Assembly: GCA_903903985.1 (NCBI GenBank)
Contig: CAIVAT010000115.1
Span: 1-64,000, forward strand
Length of the DNA stretch: 64,000 nt
Direction of reading: 5' to 3'
DNA from: an uncultured Bacteroidales bacterium
GTDB lineage: Bacteria; Bacteroidota; Bacteroidia; Bacteroidales; FEN-979
Part shown: piece after piece, positions 25,472 through 33,955 of the stretch
Layout: every line of letters begins with the position of its first letter
Position numbering within the stretch: position 1 is the first letter of the stretch
Notes under the pieces: model-generated
What the model was told of the DNA's origin: nothing
The model's input: the letters and a program-made list of their open reading frames with translations, nothing else
Databases searched by the model: none
Translations under genes and position numbers: made by a program

Positions 25472-27163
25472 TTACAGGTGTATCATATTGGGAAAATCTC
25501 CTTTCTTGAAGCGTTCGGTCATTTTATAGCGCTGTATTTTCCCGCTGCTGGTGCGTGGAATATCACCTGACCTTACCAGGATAAATGTTTCAGGATTAAG
25601 ACCGATCGCCGTGGAAAAATGGTTCCTGATCTGTTGACACAATACACGGGTGGGCGTATTATCAGCTGCTACCAGGAAAACCAGTAACGTGTCGCGACCT
25701 TCCGGCTCGTTAAAATACCCGGAAATAACGATTTTCCCGCTTGCCAGCTGATCCATTTTTAAAGCGATCGTTTCAAGATCGTTGGCGTAATAATTCATAC
25801 CATTGATAAAGATGATGTCTTTTGATCGTCCTGTAATATAAAGATCTCCATCGTAAATGAATCCCAGGTCTCCTGTAAGCAGCCATTCCTGTGAAAAGGC
25901 TGAACAGGAGGCATCGGTATTGCCGTAATATCCACGGGTAATGCTGTCGCCCTTGACCAGTATATTTCCGACTGTCCCGTTGCTCAGCGGTTCATACTGA
26001 TCATCAGCCACCAGCATGGCGCAATGGTCAAGGCACTGCCCGAGATTTACCAGTTCAACAATGTTGGATTCCCCTTCCGCGGCTTCGATCGCCATGCCAG
26101 GTCCGGCAAGCTCTTCCCGCCTGAACGCCTTGACCTCAGCCCTTTGGAGCCTGTCGGGGAAAGTGACTGCCAAAGTGGCTTCAGCCAGTCCATAAGCAGG
26201 AAACATGGCAACCGGGTTCAACCGGTATTTTTCCAGGTGGTTCAGGAATGCACGCATGGTTGACACGGAAATGGGCTCAGCACCATTGAACAGGATCCGG
26301 ACAGTTGACAAATCCCATGCCTGAGCAGGCTTGCGGCCAAGATAACGGGTAACCAGCATCTGGCCAAAATTGGGGCAGGCTGTAATGGTGCATTTCCTGT
26401 TGCTCATCACATCAAGCCACAGGGAGGGGCTCTTTATAAAATCCACCGGGTCAATGAAATACTGAGTTACCCCGGCAAGAACAGGAGTAATATGGAAACC
26501 GATCAGTCCCATGTCATGGTACAATGGCATCCAGTTGACTGCAACATCAGTGGGTTCAAGTGCAATGCCGCTGATGATATCCATAACATTGATGAGAATG
26601 TTTTGATGCGTAAGCATTACCCCTTTCGGATCGCCAGTGCTCCCGGATGAGAACTGGATCAGGGCCAGATCAGCATTGCTCAGCTCTGCCCTGGAAGCCA
26701 GTTTTTCATCGCCCTGTAAACCCGTTATATCGACCAGCAGTTCTGCGGGAATGTGACTTGAATTCCAGTTTCCGGCATGTTCATGGGAAAGGATGACATG
26801 GGGGCGTCGCAGAAGGTGAAAAACTTTCTCCGTTTTTTCTGCAGCAGGATTGTATTCTGTAAACGATAAAGGGGGCTGCAGTAAGGCAGGGATGATCCCT
26901 CCGATGAGGCAAGCCCATAATGCCGGGATGATCTCCTCGCTTTTCTCCAGGGCAAGGATTACCAGGTCACCCTTCTTCCATCCTCGCTCCTGCATGGCAG
27001 CCAACATTGAAAGTGCTGCAACTTCCAGCTCAGGAAAAGTAATAAATTTAATAGCGTTATTCGACCTTACAAAGCCAATCCTTTTTTTTGGGAACATTGT
27101 TGAAGCTGCCGTCAATAACTGAGGCAAGTTATCAGGAGCAGGGAATGCTTTATCATTTTTCAC
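25472..27163 (-). CDS. Fatty acyl-AMP ligase-like adenylate-forming enzyme
   Basis: 563 residues of the ANL superfamily. The phosphate-binding motif FSSGSTGDPKG lies at about 171-181, followed by WMPLYHDMGLIGFHITPVLAG, AYGLAEATLAV and WLLTGDLGFIYDGDLYITGRSKDIIFINGMNYY; the WMPLYHDMGL string is typical of fatty acyl-AMP ligases rather than acyl-CoA synthetases. These load acyl adenylates onto carrier proteins, but no carrier or polyketide gene is nearby. The start is a GTG at 27163 inside a heptad repeat, so the N-terminus is uncertain by several residues. It follows the TMTC-like gene on the same strand by 38 bases. Confidence 0.88.
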   Translation of the reverse strand: MKNDKAFPAPDNLPQLLTAASTMFPKKRIGFVRSNNAIKFITFPELEVAALSMLAAMQERGWKKGDLVILALEKSEEIIPALWACLIGGIIPALLQPPLSFTEYNPAAEKTEKVFHLLRRPHVILSHEHAGNWNSSHIPAELLVDITGLQGDEKLASRAELSNADLALIQFSSGSTGDPKGVMLTHQNILINVMDIISGIALEPTDVAVNWMPLYHDMGLIGFHITPVLAGVTQYFIDPVDFIKSPSLWLDVMSNRKCTITACPNFGQMLVTRYLGRKPAQAWDLSTVRILFNGAEPISVSTMRAFLNHLEKYRLNPVAMFPAYGLAEATLAVTFPDRLQRAEVKAFRREELAGPGMAIEAAEGESNIVELVNLGQCLDHCAMLVADDQYEPLSNGTVGNILVKGDSITRGYYGNTDASCSAFSQEWLLTGDLGFIYDGDLYITGRSKDIIFINGMNYYANDLETIALKMDQLASGKIVISGYFNEPEGRDTLLVFLVAADNTPTRVLCQQIRNHFSTAIGLNPETFILVRSGDIPRTSSGKIQRYKMTERFKKGDFPNMIHL

Positions 27164-27199
27164 TTGTCACTTGTCACTTGTCATTCGTCAAACATCACA
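27151..27199. repeat. 7-base-period repeat spanning the acyl-AMP ligase start
   Basis: Heptads tatcatt, tttcact, tgtcact, tgtcact, tgtcatt, cgtcaaa, catcaca in strict register. Three copies are nearly identical. The array contains the only plausible start codon (GTG, 27163) of the downstream gene. Confidence 0.75.
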
Positions 27200-27201
27200 C
27201 T

Positions 27202-29247
27202 TTACCGGCTTTGCTTTGCAATCTGCTCGCCAAGCCGGTAATAATAATCAGCTTTCGCACGATCGCCTTTGATCAGGTAAAGGGAATTCAACTGGACACA
27301 CAGCTCAAAACTCGGGTTGATGGCTGCCGCTTTTTCCCAGTAGTTTACCGCAGTTACCGTATCTTTTCTGAGCATGTAATAATTGCCAATATTGACGTAT
27401 GGCATCTCCTGTTTGGGGTAAGACTTCATCACATCCTCATTCATCCTGACAGCCCGGTCGAATTGGCCCATGTCGTTGTAAACATTTGCAAGCGCAAAAA
27501 TTGCCTTGATCTGGTTCGGATTGACTTTCAGTATATGGTTATAGCATTCAATGGCTTCCTGGTAACGTTTTTGTTCCCGATAGGCCATGCCAAGATTCAC
27601 CCAGGCAGGCTGCAGGGTTGAATCGATGGCGATCGCCTTCCGGAGAAAGTAGGTCGCTGAATCGTAGTTTTTGCCCATAAAGAGGTATACTGTCCCCAGG
27701 TCATTGGTCGTCAGATAATTATTTGGATAAATATCAAGGGCACGGCGAAAATGTGTAACGATGACCTGGTATTTGTATTCATTCACATGACCGGTTCTTA
27801 AAAAATTCTGATCCTGATAAACCGTACCCATCAGATATCCGGCATAATCGATATTTGCCTTGGCGGAATTATTCAGTGACTCTACATCGTTGCGATATAG
27901 ATCAAAAAGATTTCGCCAGTCGCGGTTCCTTGAAACGGTGAGTATTGTATAGGGAATCAGCAACAGGATCATTACTGCTACGATTTTAAGCCGTGAATCC
28001 ATCTCAATGGTCAGGCTTTGCGGATCGGTCTTGAATATTTTAAAGATAAAAAAGACAAGAGCAAGACAAAATCCAAGGGAGGCATTGAAAACAAATCGTT
28101 CACCTACAATACCTACCACCGGTATAAACACATTGGAATACATGGCGATGGCTATGAGATACCAAAGCACTGCGAAGGATATAAAACGTTTCTTCCTGAA
28201 TTTCCTGAGCGCATAAAAAAACAGTCCTGCGTATATCAACAGGGAAAGCACCGCCCATATATTTGCAAGGTTTGTGATGGGCACCATGTCAAAGCCATAA
28301 TAGTAGAGCAATGGGTGTGGATAAACCAGGATCCTTAGGTAGAATAGCAGGGAAACAAATCCGGTTCCCAGCCGTGTCCAGATATCCTTTTGAAAATAGA
28401 GCGGATTTTCGATAAAGAAATTGATACGTGGGAACGGCGGAAGAAAAAGGCGTGGCCCCAATTGTGCAATGAATACAACCGCCGTCAAGGCTAAAAACAC
28501 AGGGATAACCTTTGTCATTTTTATCCCGGTAAAAAAATACAACACCAGCGGAATGAGAAAAATAAACGGAAGAATTGAAGATTTGCACAGGTAGCCGAAG
28601 AAAAAGATCAACCCTGCCAGGAACAAGTAACGCACTTTGAAATTCCGTGAATATTCAAGGAGAACCCAAAGGCTTCCCAAACCACAGATAAAAGCAAGTA
28701 TTTCATCCCTGTTTTTCAGGCTGGCAACCACTTCCGTATGCACCGGATGGGCCATGAACAGGATGGTGATGAGGAAAGGGAAAAGGATGTTATAGCTGGA
28801 TAACATCCTTTTCAGGATGAAAAAAAGCAGCACAGACAAGACCCAGTAAAGCAATATATTGATTGCATGGCTCCTTCCGGGTTTATCACCCCACAACTGG
28901 TATTCAATGGCATAGGTGGCTTTCACGACGGGCCGGTAATCGGCAGCTGTTGAGCCTACATTTCCCTGCTGCGAAAAATACCTTGTTGAAAAAATCTGGG
29001 GAATTGCTTTGAATCCTTGCTGTACAACAGCGTTGTTGGTTACAAGGTTGTCATCAACAGCATATTTATTGAGAATGGTATTGCCGTACAGGATAAAAGC
29101 AAAAAGGAAAAAGCAAAGGATAAAATAACGATTTGCCTTGTTTGATAAACCGGGAATGGGTGGAGGGCTTTTCGAAATTCCTGATTTTTTGGCGGGAACC
29201 TTTTTACCCGGAGGTGCTTGTGTTTTCGAAAGCAGATCTTTTTTCAT
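27202..29247 (-). CDS. TMTC/PMT-like membrane glycosyltransferase with C-terminal TPR repeats
   Basis: 681 residues. A Pro/Lys-rich cytoplasmic tail is followed by about 10-11 membrane segments (about 35-445) and a TPR tail (about 460-681) with at least five repeats. The first external loop has the acidic pair in YAVDDNLVTNN, and a later one KNRDEIL, both expected in GT-C glycosyltransferases such as PMT/TMTC that use lipid-linked sugars. TMTC-type architecture suggests transfer of a sugar to protein outside the inner membrane. A TACCTTTG element within the end of rsmA provides a likely promoter of its own. Confidence 0.82.
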   Translation of the reverse strand: MKKDLLSKTQAPPGKKVPAKKSGISKSPPPIPGLSNKANRYFILCFFLFAFILYGNTILNKYAVDDNLVTNNAVVQQGFKAIPQIFSTRYFSQQGNVGSTAADYRPVVKATYAIEYQLWGDKPGRSHAINILLYWVLSVLLFFILKRMLSSYNILFPFLITILFMAHPVHTEVVASLKNRDEILAFICGLGSLWVLLEYSRNFKVRYLFLAGLIFFFGYLCKSSILPFIFLIPLVLYFFTGIKMTKVIPVFLALTAVVFIAQLGPRLFLPPFPRINFFIENPLYFQKDIWTRLGTGFVSLLFYLRILVYPHPLLYYYGFDMVPITNLANIWAVLSLLIYAGLFFYALRKFRKKRFISFAVLWYLIAIAMYSNVFIPVVGIVGERFVFNASLGFCLALVFFIFKIFKTDPQSLTIEMDSRLKIVAVMILLLIPYTILTVSRNRDWRNLFDLYRNDVESLNNSAKANIDYAGYLMGTVYQDQNFLRTGHVNEYKYQVIVTHFRRALDIYPNNYLTTNDLGTVYLFMGKNYDSATYFLRKAIAIDSTLQPAWVNLGMAYREQKRYQEAIECYNHILKVNPNQIKAIFALANVYNDMGQFDRAVRMNEDVMKSYPKQEMPYVNIGNYYMLRKDTVTAVNYWEKAAAINPSFELCVQLNSLYLIKGDRAKADYYYRLGEQIAKQSR

Positions 29248-29262
29248 CCGGAGAATAAAAAT

Positions 29263-30087
29263 TTATGCAAAGGTAGCTATTTCTGTTGCAAGCCTGACGA
29301 AATCATCAACTGATAGTCGTTCAGCGCGCAGATCGAGATACCCTGACAGGGTCACTGACCCTGACGGGGTGGCTCCTTCAGGCAGCAACGAACGGATGGC
29401 GTTCCTAAGGGTTTTCCTGCGTTGGTTGAATGCTGTTTTGACCAGCTTTGTGAAAAACGTTTCATCACAATACAGTTTTTCCGTTTTATTCCGGCGCAGC
29501 CTGATCACTGCCGATTTGACCTTGGGCGGAGGATAAAAAACATTTTCATTTACTGTAAACAAATAGTCGATATCGTAAAATGCCTGGAGCAAAACGCTGA
29601 TGATGCCATAGGTTTTATTGCCCGGAGGAGAAGCGATGCGCTCGGCTACCTCTTTCTGAAACATCCCGACAACCTCAGGGATCCTGTCGCGGTTTGAAAG
29701 CACGGTAAAAAGGATCTGGGAGGAAATATTATAAGGGAAATTCCCGATGACGGTGAATTTAGGCCTTTCAGGCAGAGGCACAAGGAGATGTGTCTCTACC
29801 GGTTGCGGCGGAAAACCGGACAGGTCATAATTCAGGAAATCTCCCAGGATCAGCCGGTTGGCGATGCGAGGGTAGGTTACATTCAGGTAAGCAACCGCTT
29901 CGCGATCCACTTCCATGAACCAGGGATCGATCAGCGGATTTTCAATGATGTATTTCGTTAAAACGCCCATTCCCGGGCCAATTTCCAATACCAGGGGATA
30001 TTCCGGATTCAGGTAACCAACGATTTTTTGTGCGATGTTTTCATCGCGAAGAAAATGCTGGCCAAGATGTTTTTTGGGTCGGATCAT
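29263..30087 (-). CDS. rsmA: 16S rRNA (adenine1518/1519-N6)-dimethyltransferase
   Basis: 274 residues. Dimethylates two adjacent adenines in the 3' helix of 16S rRNA during 30S maturation. It begins KKHLGQHFLRDENIAQKIV, with LEIGPGMGVLTKYI (SAM motif I) and GNFPYNISSQI (motif IV) as in all KsgA proteins. The C-terminal domain carries FNQRRKTLRNAIRSLLPEG and RAERLSVDDFVRLA. Between these two stretches lies a 13-residue stretch (ATPSGSVTLSGYL) encoded by a paired palindromic element, longer than expected for the family. It begins two bases after the TPR gene stop, so it is co-transcribed with that gene. Confidence 0.95.
   Translation of the reverse strand: MIRPKKHLGQHFLRDENIAQKIVGYLNPEYPLVLEIGPGMGVLTKYIIENPLIDPWFMEVDREAVAYLNVTYPRIANRLILGDFLNYDLSGFPPQPVETHLLVPLPERPKFTVIGNFPYNISSQILFTVLSNRDRIPEVVGMFQKEVAERIASPPGNKTYGIISVLLQAFYDIDYLFTVNENVFYPPPKVKSAVIRLRRNKTEKLYCDETFFTKLVKTAFNQRRKTLRNAIRSLLPEGATPSGSVTLSGYLDLRAERLSVDDFVRLATEIATFA
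29268..29275 (-). promoter_or_regulatory. Putative -7 promoter element for the TMTC-like gene
   Basis: TACCTTTG on the minus strand inside the last codons of rsmA, 20 bases before the TMTC-like ATG at 29247. Confidence 0.5.
29340..29371 (-). repeat. Paired palindromic element, in-frame copy inside rsmA
   Basis: On the coding strand: CACCCCGTCAGGGT (29371-29358), five bases, ACCCTGTCAGGGT (29352-29340). The same half-sites and spacer length occur at 12598-12628. It encodes the stretch PSGSVTLSG within the C-terminal domain. Confidence 0.65.
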
Positions 30088-30089
30088 GG

Positions 30090-32006
30090 TTACTGTATAT
30101 CCCCCCGCAATAACCTGAATTTTTTCCTGGCGTCGGGAACATAGATGCTACCAGGATATTTATCCAGCAATTCCTGGTACAGCGACATGGCCTTTTCGCG
30201 ATTATTCAACTGTTTTTCATTAAGGGCAGCGGCTTGCATCAGTGCTTCATCGGCAAGGATTTCGCCAGGATAGTCTTTTACAAGCAACTGAAAAAGTGTG
30301 TCGGCTTCAGGGTACCGGCCCTGTTTACGCAGAATTTCTGCTTTTTTGTAAAGGACATACTGTAAAATGGGATGATAGCCGAAAAGTCGCGGGATGGAGT
30401 CAAGCGTTTGAAGCGCCAGTTCATCCTCATTGCGATAGTCAAGCAGATCGGCCCGGGCATATATTCCCAGTGCAATTGTATTGCTGTCGGGATCAAAATT
30501 TTCACTGATTAACAGCGATAAAGCGATGGCATCGTTGGAAATAAATTTGGAAGTGGCAGCCTTCAGAATATCTGCCTGGGCTTTGGCCCAATTGAATTCC
30601 CCAATGTAAAAGGAAAGTTTTGCATTTTTGAATTTGGCTTCCTGTCCAAGCACATCGTATTTGAAATCCTGGTAAGCCTGCTGATACAGCAGGGTCGCCT
30701 CCCAAACATCATCTGTAAATAAAAGAATGTCTGCAAGTGCGATTTTACATTTGGCTTTTTCGGCAGCGCTCACTCCGGCCATCTCGATGGCATGGTTCAG
30801 CAATTCAATTGCTTCCTGCTGTTTCCCAAGGTAAAACGCTTTGATGTGTGCCAGGTTTTTGATGACGGAAATGTTTTCAGGGTCATCACCGTAATAGGTT
30901 AATTCATCCGTGAATTCCTTTTCAAGAATTTCCAGCTGCTTTTTCGGCGGCGAGGGTTCCGAGATTGTTTTAAGATAACGGGTATTGGCCGACTCCCGCC
31001 TGCCCAGATTATAATACGGACAATCCTTGCCTTTTGAAATGAGGTATTGGTAACATTCGATGGCCACATCGTATTTTTCATTTGAAACGGCAAGGCCCGC
31101 GAGGGAAACTAATTTATCGCCATTCTCCTTGAACCGGCGGTCAAGTGCCTTTGCCTGAAGCAGTGCAAGGTCAAAATCTTTTTGCTGTATTGAATACCAC
31201 CATAAAAGTTCAGCGTAGTTCGTGTTATCCGGGTTTTTCTGTGCCCTTGAAAGTAGAATCTTTCGTAAAATTTCGTTTTTCTCGTTGTTCACATCGAATG
31301 CCAAAATAGCCTGGATCCTGTCCTGGACTGTCGCCATGTAAGATTTATTCACATCCAGCATATTCAGGTATTCCTCCGTGGCATTTCTAAAATCGCCCAT
31401 TCGTTCATAGACGCTGGCAAGTTCAAATCCGAAAGGATAAGTGTTGTTCAGCAGCTGACGACCCTTTAAATAGGTGCGTATGGCATAATCATTCTCGCCA
31501 CGGGTGATGAAAGTGTTGGCAAGTTCAAAGACCTGCTGCTGGCTTGGACCAAGTTTTTTCAGGGCATCTTCATACAGTTTTTTTGCCTTCTCCTGGTTTC
31601 CTGACCGGTAACTGACGTAACCCATGTCGACCATATACCGCAGTGCATCGGGTTCTGCCTTCTGGCATTTTTTGATCAGCTTTTCTGCTTTGCCGTATTC
31701 CTTGATTTCGACAAGGCAAAAAACCAGGTACTGATAATAGTACAGTGAAGGTTTATTTTCATAAAGTTTTTCAAATAATTCTGCAGCTTTCGGGAAATCC
31801 TGGGTTTGGTAAAATTGTATAGCAAGTTGCTCCTCATCCCCTGGTTTGGGCGCATCCTGCTGAAATGGAAGCAGTTGCGGCGTAACGGGCTTCAAGTCCT
31901 GGGCAAAAATGATTGCCGGAAGCGAGATCGCAAACAATACAATTGACAACTGCCATCTGATTTTCAATAGCTGAAATTTAAACCGTTTATCCTTTTCCCT
32001 CCTCAT
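30090..32006 (-). CDS. Exported tetratricopeptide repeat protein
   Basis: 638 residues: signal peptide (about 18-35, SIVLFAISLPAIIFA) and then almost entirely TPR helices, recognisable by repeated spacing of Ala, Tyr and Pro (FPKAAELFEKLYENKP, YDVAIECYQYLISKG, YPEADTLFQLLVKDYPG, KAMSLYQELLDKYPGS). TPR solenoids scaffold protein complexes; in Bacteroidota similar exported TPR proteins act in the cell envelope. The gene lies between the M20 hydrolase (20 bases) and rsmA (2 bases), suggesting one transcript. No partner is evident. Confidence 0.85.
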   Translation of the reverse strand: MRREKDKRFKFQLLKIRWQLSIVLFAISLPAIIFAQDLKPVTPQLLPFQQDAPKPGDEEQLAIQFYQTQDFPKAAELFEKLYENKPSLYYYQYLVFCLVEIKEYGKAEKLIKKCQKAEPDALRYMVDMGYVSYRSGNQEKAKKLYEDALKKLGPSQQQVFELANTFITRGENDYAIRTYLKGRQLLNNTYPFGFELASVYERMGDFRNATEEYLNMLDVNKSYMATVQDRIQAILAFDVNNEKNEILRKILLSRAQKNPDNTNYAELLWWYSIQQKDFDLALLQAKALDRRFKENGDKLVSLAGLAVSNEKYDVAIECYQYLISKGKDCPYYNLGRRESANTRYLKTISEPSPPKKQLEILEKEFTDELTYYGDDPENISVIKNLAHIKAFYLGKQQEAIELLNHAIEMAGVSAAEKAKCKIALADILLFTDDVWEATLLYQQAYQDFKYDVLGQEAKFKNAKLSFYIGEFNWAKAQADILKAATSKFISNDAIALSLLISENFDPDSNTIALGIYARADLLDYRNEDELALQTLDSIPRLFGYHPILQYVLYKKAEILRKQGRYPEADTLFQLLVKDYPGEILADEALMQAAALNEKQLNNREKAMSLYQELLDKYPGSIYVPDARKKFRLLRGDIQ

Positions 32007-32045
32007 TATTCGTTATTCAATATTCGTTATTCAATATTCATTTTT
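32004..32045. repeat. 7-base-period repeat between the M20 and TPR genes
   Basis: Heptads cattatt, cgttatt, caatatt, cgttatt, caatatt, cattttt in strict register. The array contains both the TPR start codon (32006-32004) and the M20 stop and last codons (MNIE). Confidence 0.75.
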
Positions 32046-33241
32046 TTTGCTTCCCGTAAGGTTTCAACAGCAAACCACGCCATCAGCCCCATTCCGGTTT
32101 CAAGGCTTTGTTCATCCACATTAAAAGTGGCAGTGTGCAGATTCGACCTGATCCCCTTCGCTTCATTTGCAATACCGAGCCTGAACAAACAGGATGGTCT
32201 TTCCAGGGCAAAGTAAGCAAAGTCTTCGGCAGTCATTCTCTGTTCCAGTTCTTTAACGTGAACAGCACCCAGATATTCTGAAGCAAGCTGAAAAAGTTTA
32301 CCGGTAAGCGCCGGGTCATTGTAAAGAAAAGGGTATCCATGTGATATCCTTACCTCACAGGTCGCCCCCATTCCCGCTGCCAGGTTCACTGCAATGTGTT
32401 CGATGCGACGGTGTACCTCTTTTCGCCACGATTCACTGTAGGTTCGTACCGTACCTTCCATTATCACTTCATCGGGAATGATGTTTGTTCGTCCGTTACC
32501 CACAAACTTACCGAAGGAAAGCACCGTAGGCATGACCGGGTCAGCATTCCGACTGACAATCTGCTGGAGAGCGACGATGATATGGGAGGCAACCAGGATC
32601 GGGTCGATCACCTGGCTTGGGGTGGCAGCATGCCCCCCTTTTCCCCTGACCGTGATGAAAACTTCATCGGTGGAAGCCATGTAGGCGGCTGGTCTCATTC
32701 CGACATCACCGGCATCGAGGGTATTGATTACATGCTGGGCAATCACATAAAATGGCTTTGGATTTTCAAGCACGCCTTCGCGGATCATCCGGATCGCTCC
32801 GCCTGGGTATGATTCTTCCGAGGGCTGAAACAGCAACTTCACCGTACCCTCGAACTGATCTTTGAGGGAATTCAGGATCTTCGCAGCGCCCAGCAGGCAG
32901 GCCATGTGCACATCATGCCCGCAGGCATGCATTTTCCCGGGAACGACCGACCTGTATTCTACATCGTTTTCCTCCCTGAGCGGCAAGGCATCCATGTCGG
33001 CCCGGAGTGCGATGCAGGATGAAGTCGGATTTTTACCTTCAATGAGCCCGACAATGCCGGTTTCGGCAACGCCTTTCTGATAAGGGATCCCATATTCATC
33101 GAGTTTTTCGCAAATGAATCCGGCAGTTTGAAATTCTTCGCATGACAATTCAGGATGCCGGTGAAAGTGCCGCCTGATCGAGACAACCTCTTCAAAAAAT
33201 AACCGGGATAGCGCTTCGATTTGTTCCTTTAATGGTGTCAT
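32027..33241 (-). CDS. M20 family amidohydrolase (N-acyl amino acid hydrolase-like)
   Basis: 404 residues of the M20D family, zinc or manganese dependent, hydrolysing N-acyl amino acids or small peptides. Visible are IALRADMDALPL (metal-bridging region), MHACGHDVHMACLLGAAKIL with metal ligands, QPSEESYPGGAIRMI with the catalytic Glu, a dimerisation domain (VFITVRGKGGHAATP) and the late TAEDFAYF motif. No signal peptide, so cytoplasmic. It starts about 24 bases after a TACCTTTG element and probably leads the M20-TPR-rsmA transcript. Its last four codons are formed by a heptad repeat. Confidence 0.92.
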   Translation of the reverse strand: MTPLKEQIEALSRLFFEEVVSIRRHFHRHPELSCEEFQTAGFICEKLDEYGIPYQKGVAETGIVGLIEGKNPTSSCIALRADMDALPLREENDVEYRSVVPGKMHACGHDVHMACLLGAAKILNSLKDQFEGTVKLLFQPSEESYPGGAIRMIREGVLENPKPFYVIAQHVINTLDAGDVGMRPAAYMASTDEVFITVRGKGGHAATPSQVIDPILVASHIIVALQQIVSRNADPVMPTVLSFGKFVGNGRTNIIPDEVIMEGTVRTYSESWRKEVHRRIEHIAVNLAAGMGATCEVRISHGYPFLYNDPALTGKLFQLASEYLGAVHVKELEQRMTAEDFAYFALERPSCLFRLGIANEAKGIRSNLHTATFNVDEQSLETGMGLMAWFAVETLREAKKMNIE

Positions 33242-33264
33242 ATAATGCCGGAGTAAATAAAAGT

Positions 33265-33272
33265 CAAAGGTA
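33265..33272 (-). promoter_or_regulatory. Putative -7 promoter element for the M20-TPR-rsmA operon
   Basis: TACCTTTG on the minus strand, 23 bases ahead of the M20 ATG at 33241. Confidence 0.55.
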
Positions 33273-33325
33273 GGAAATGTTTAAATCAGTTATGAATAAA
33301 TGGGATAATGCTTGGGTTAAATCCT

Positions 33326-33333
33326 TATCTTTG
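33326..33333 (+). promoter_or_regulatory. Putative -7 promoter element for the restriction-modification operon
   Basis: TATCTTTG, ending 31 bases before the endonuclease ATG at 33365. Confidence 0.5.
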
Positions 33334-33364
33334 CTCTGTTTTAAGGTTTATTTGATCAATTATT

Positions 33365-33955
33365 ATGGGAACGGATTTTTTGCCTGAATTCATTTTAACC
33401 AACTATGAAGTTCATGAGTGGAAACACGCCTGTGCCATATTAAAGAGTGATTTCCCAAATGAATGGAATGATCTTCTTGAATTACTTTTGAATTTTCGAT
33501 TGAAAAAAAGTTGGATCTTGGAACCTGGAGGAAGAAAATCACAAGTTTCAACCTCGATTGATTCCTTTTTATATGCAAGACATTGGGTTGAAAAAGAGTT
33601 TGACACAGCGGTCATGGTCGATGAAGAATTGATGGAATCTCCAACGCATAAAGTCGATTGTTATAAAAACCATGTTGCACTTGAAATTGAATGGAATAAT
33701 AAAGACCCATTTTTTGATCGTGATTTAAACAATTTTCGACTCTTATTTGACTTGAGAGCAATCAGTGTTGGAATTATCATTACCCGCTGTGATAGCCTTC
33801 AACATGTTTTTAATGATGTTGGAAGAGGATCTTCGTTTGGTAATTCAACAACACATATGTCGAAATTATTGCCGCGGATTGAAGGTGGTAGTGGCGGTGG
33901 TTGTCCTGTTTTAGTTTTTGGCATAAAAAAGAATTTAATCGATGAAAGTTGTTAA
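33365..33955 (+). CDS. BglII/BstYI-family type II restriction endonuclease
   Basis: 196 residues, typical size for this family. The PD-(D/E)XK-type active site is visible as D98, then nine positions later E107-I-E109 in ALEIEWNNKDPFFDRDLNNF. In BglII and BstYI the equivalent residues are Asp, Glu and Gln with the same spacing, so here the third residue is Glu instead of Gln. The preceding segment (KKSWILEPGGRKSQVSTSIDSFL) resembles the family's DNA-contact region. By family, the target is likely a GATC-containing hexamer such as RGATCY, but this is inference. It overlaps the methyltransferase start by 14 bases. The pair is noticeably richer in A+T than its neighbours. Confidence 0.9.
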   Translation: MGTDFLPEFILTNYEVHEWKHACAILKSDFPNEWNDLLELLLNFRLKKSWILEPGGRKSQVSTSIDSFLYARHWVEKEFDTAVMVDEELMESPTHKVDCYKNHVALEIEWNNKDPFFDRDLNNFRLLFDLRAISVGIIITRCDSLQHVFNDVGRGSSFGNSTTHMSKLLPRIEGGSGGGCPVLVFGIKKNLIDESC

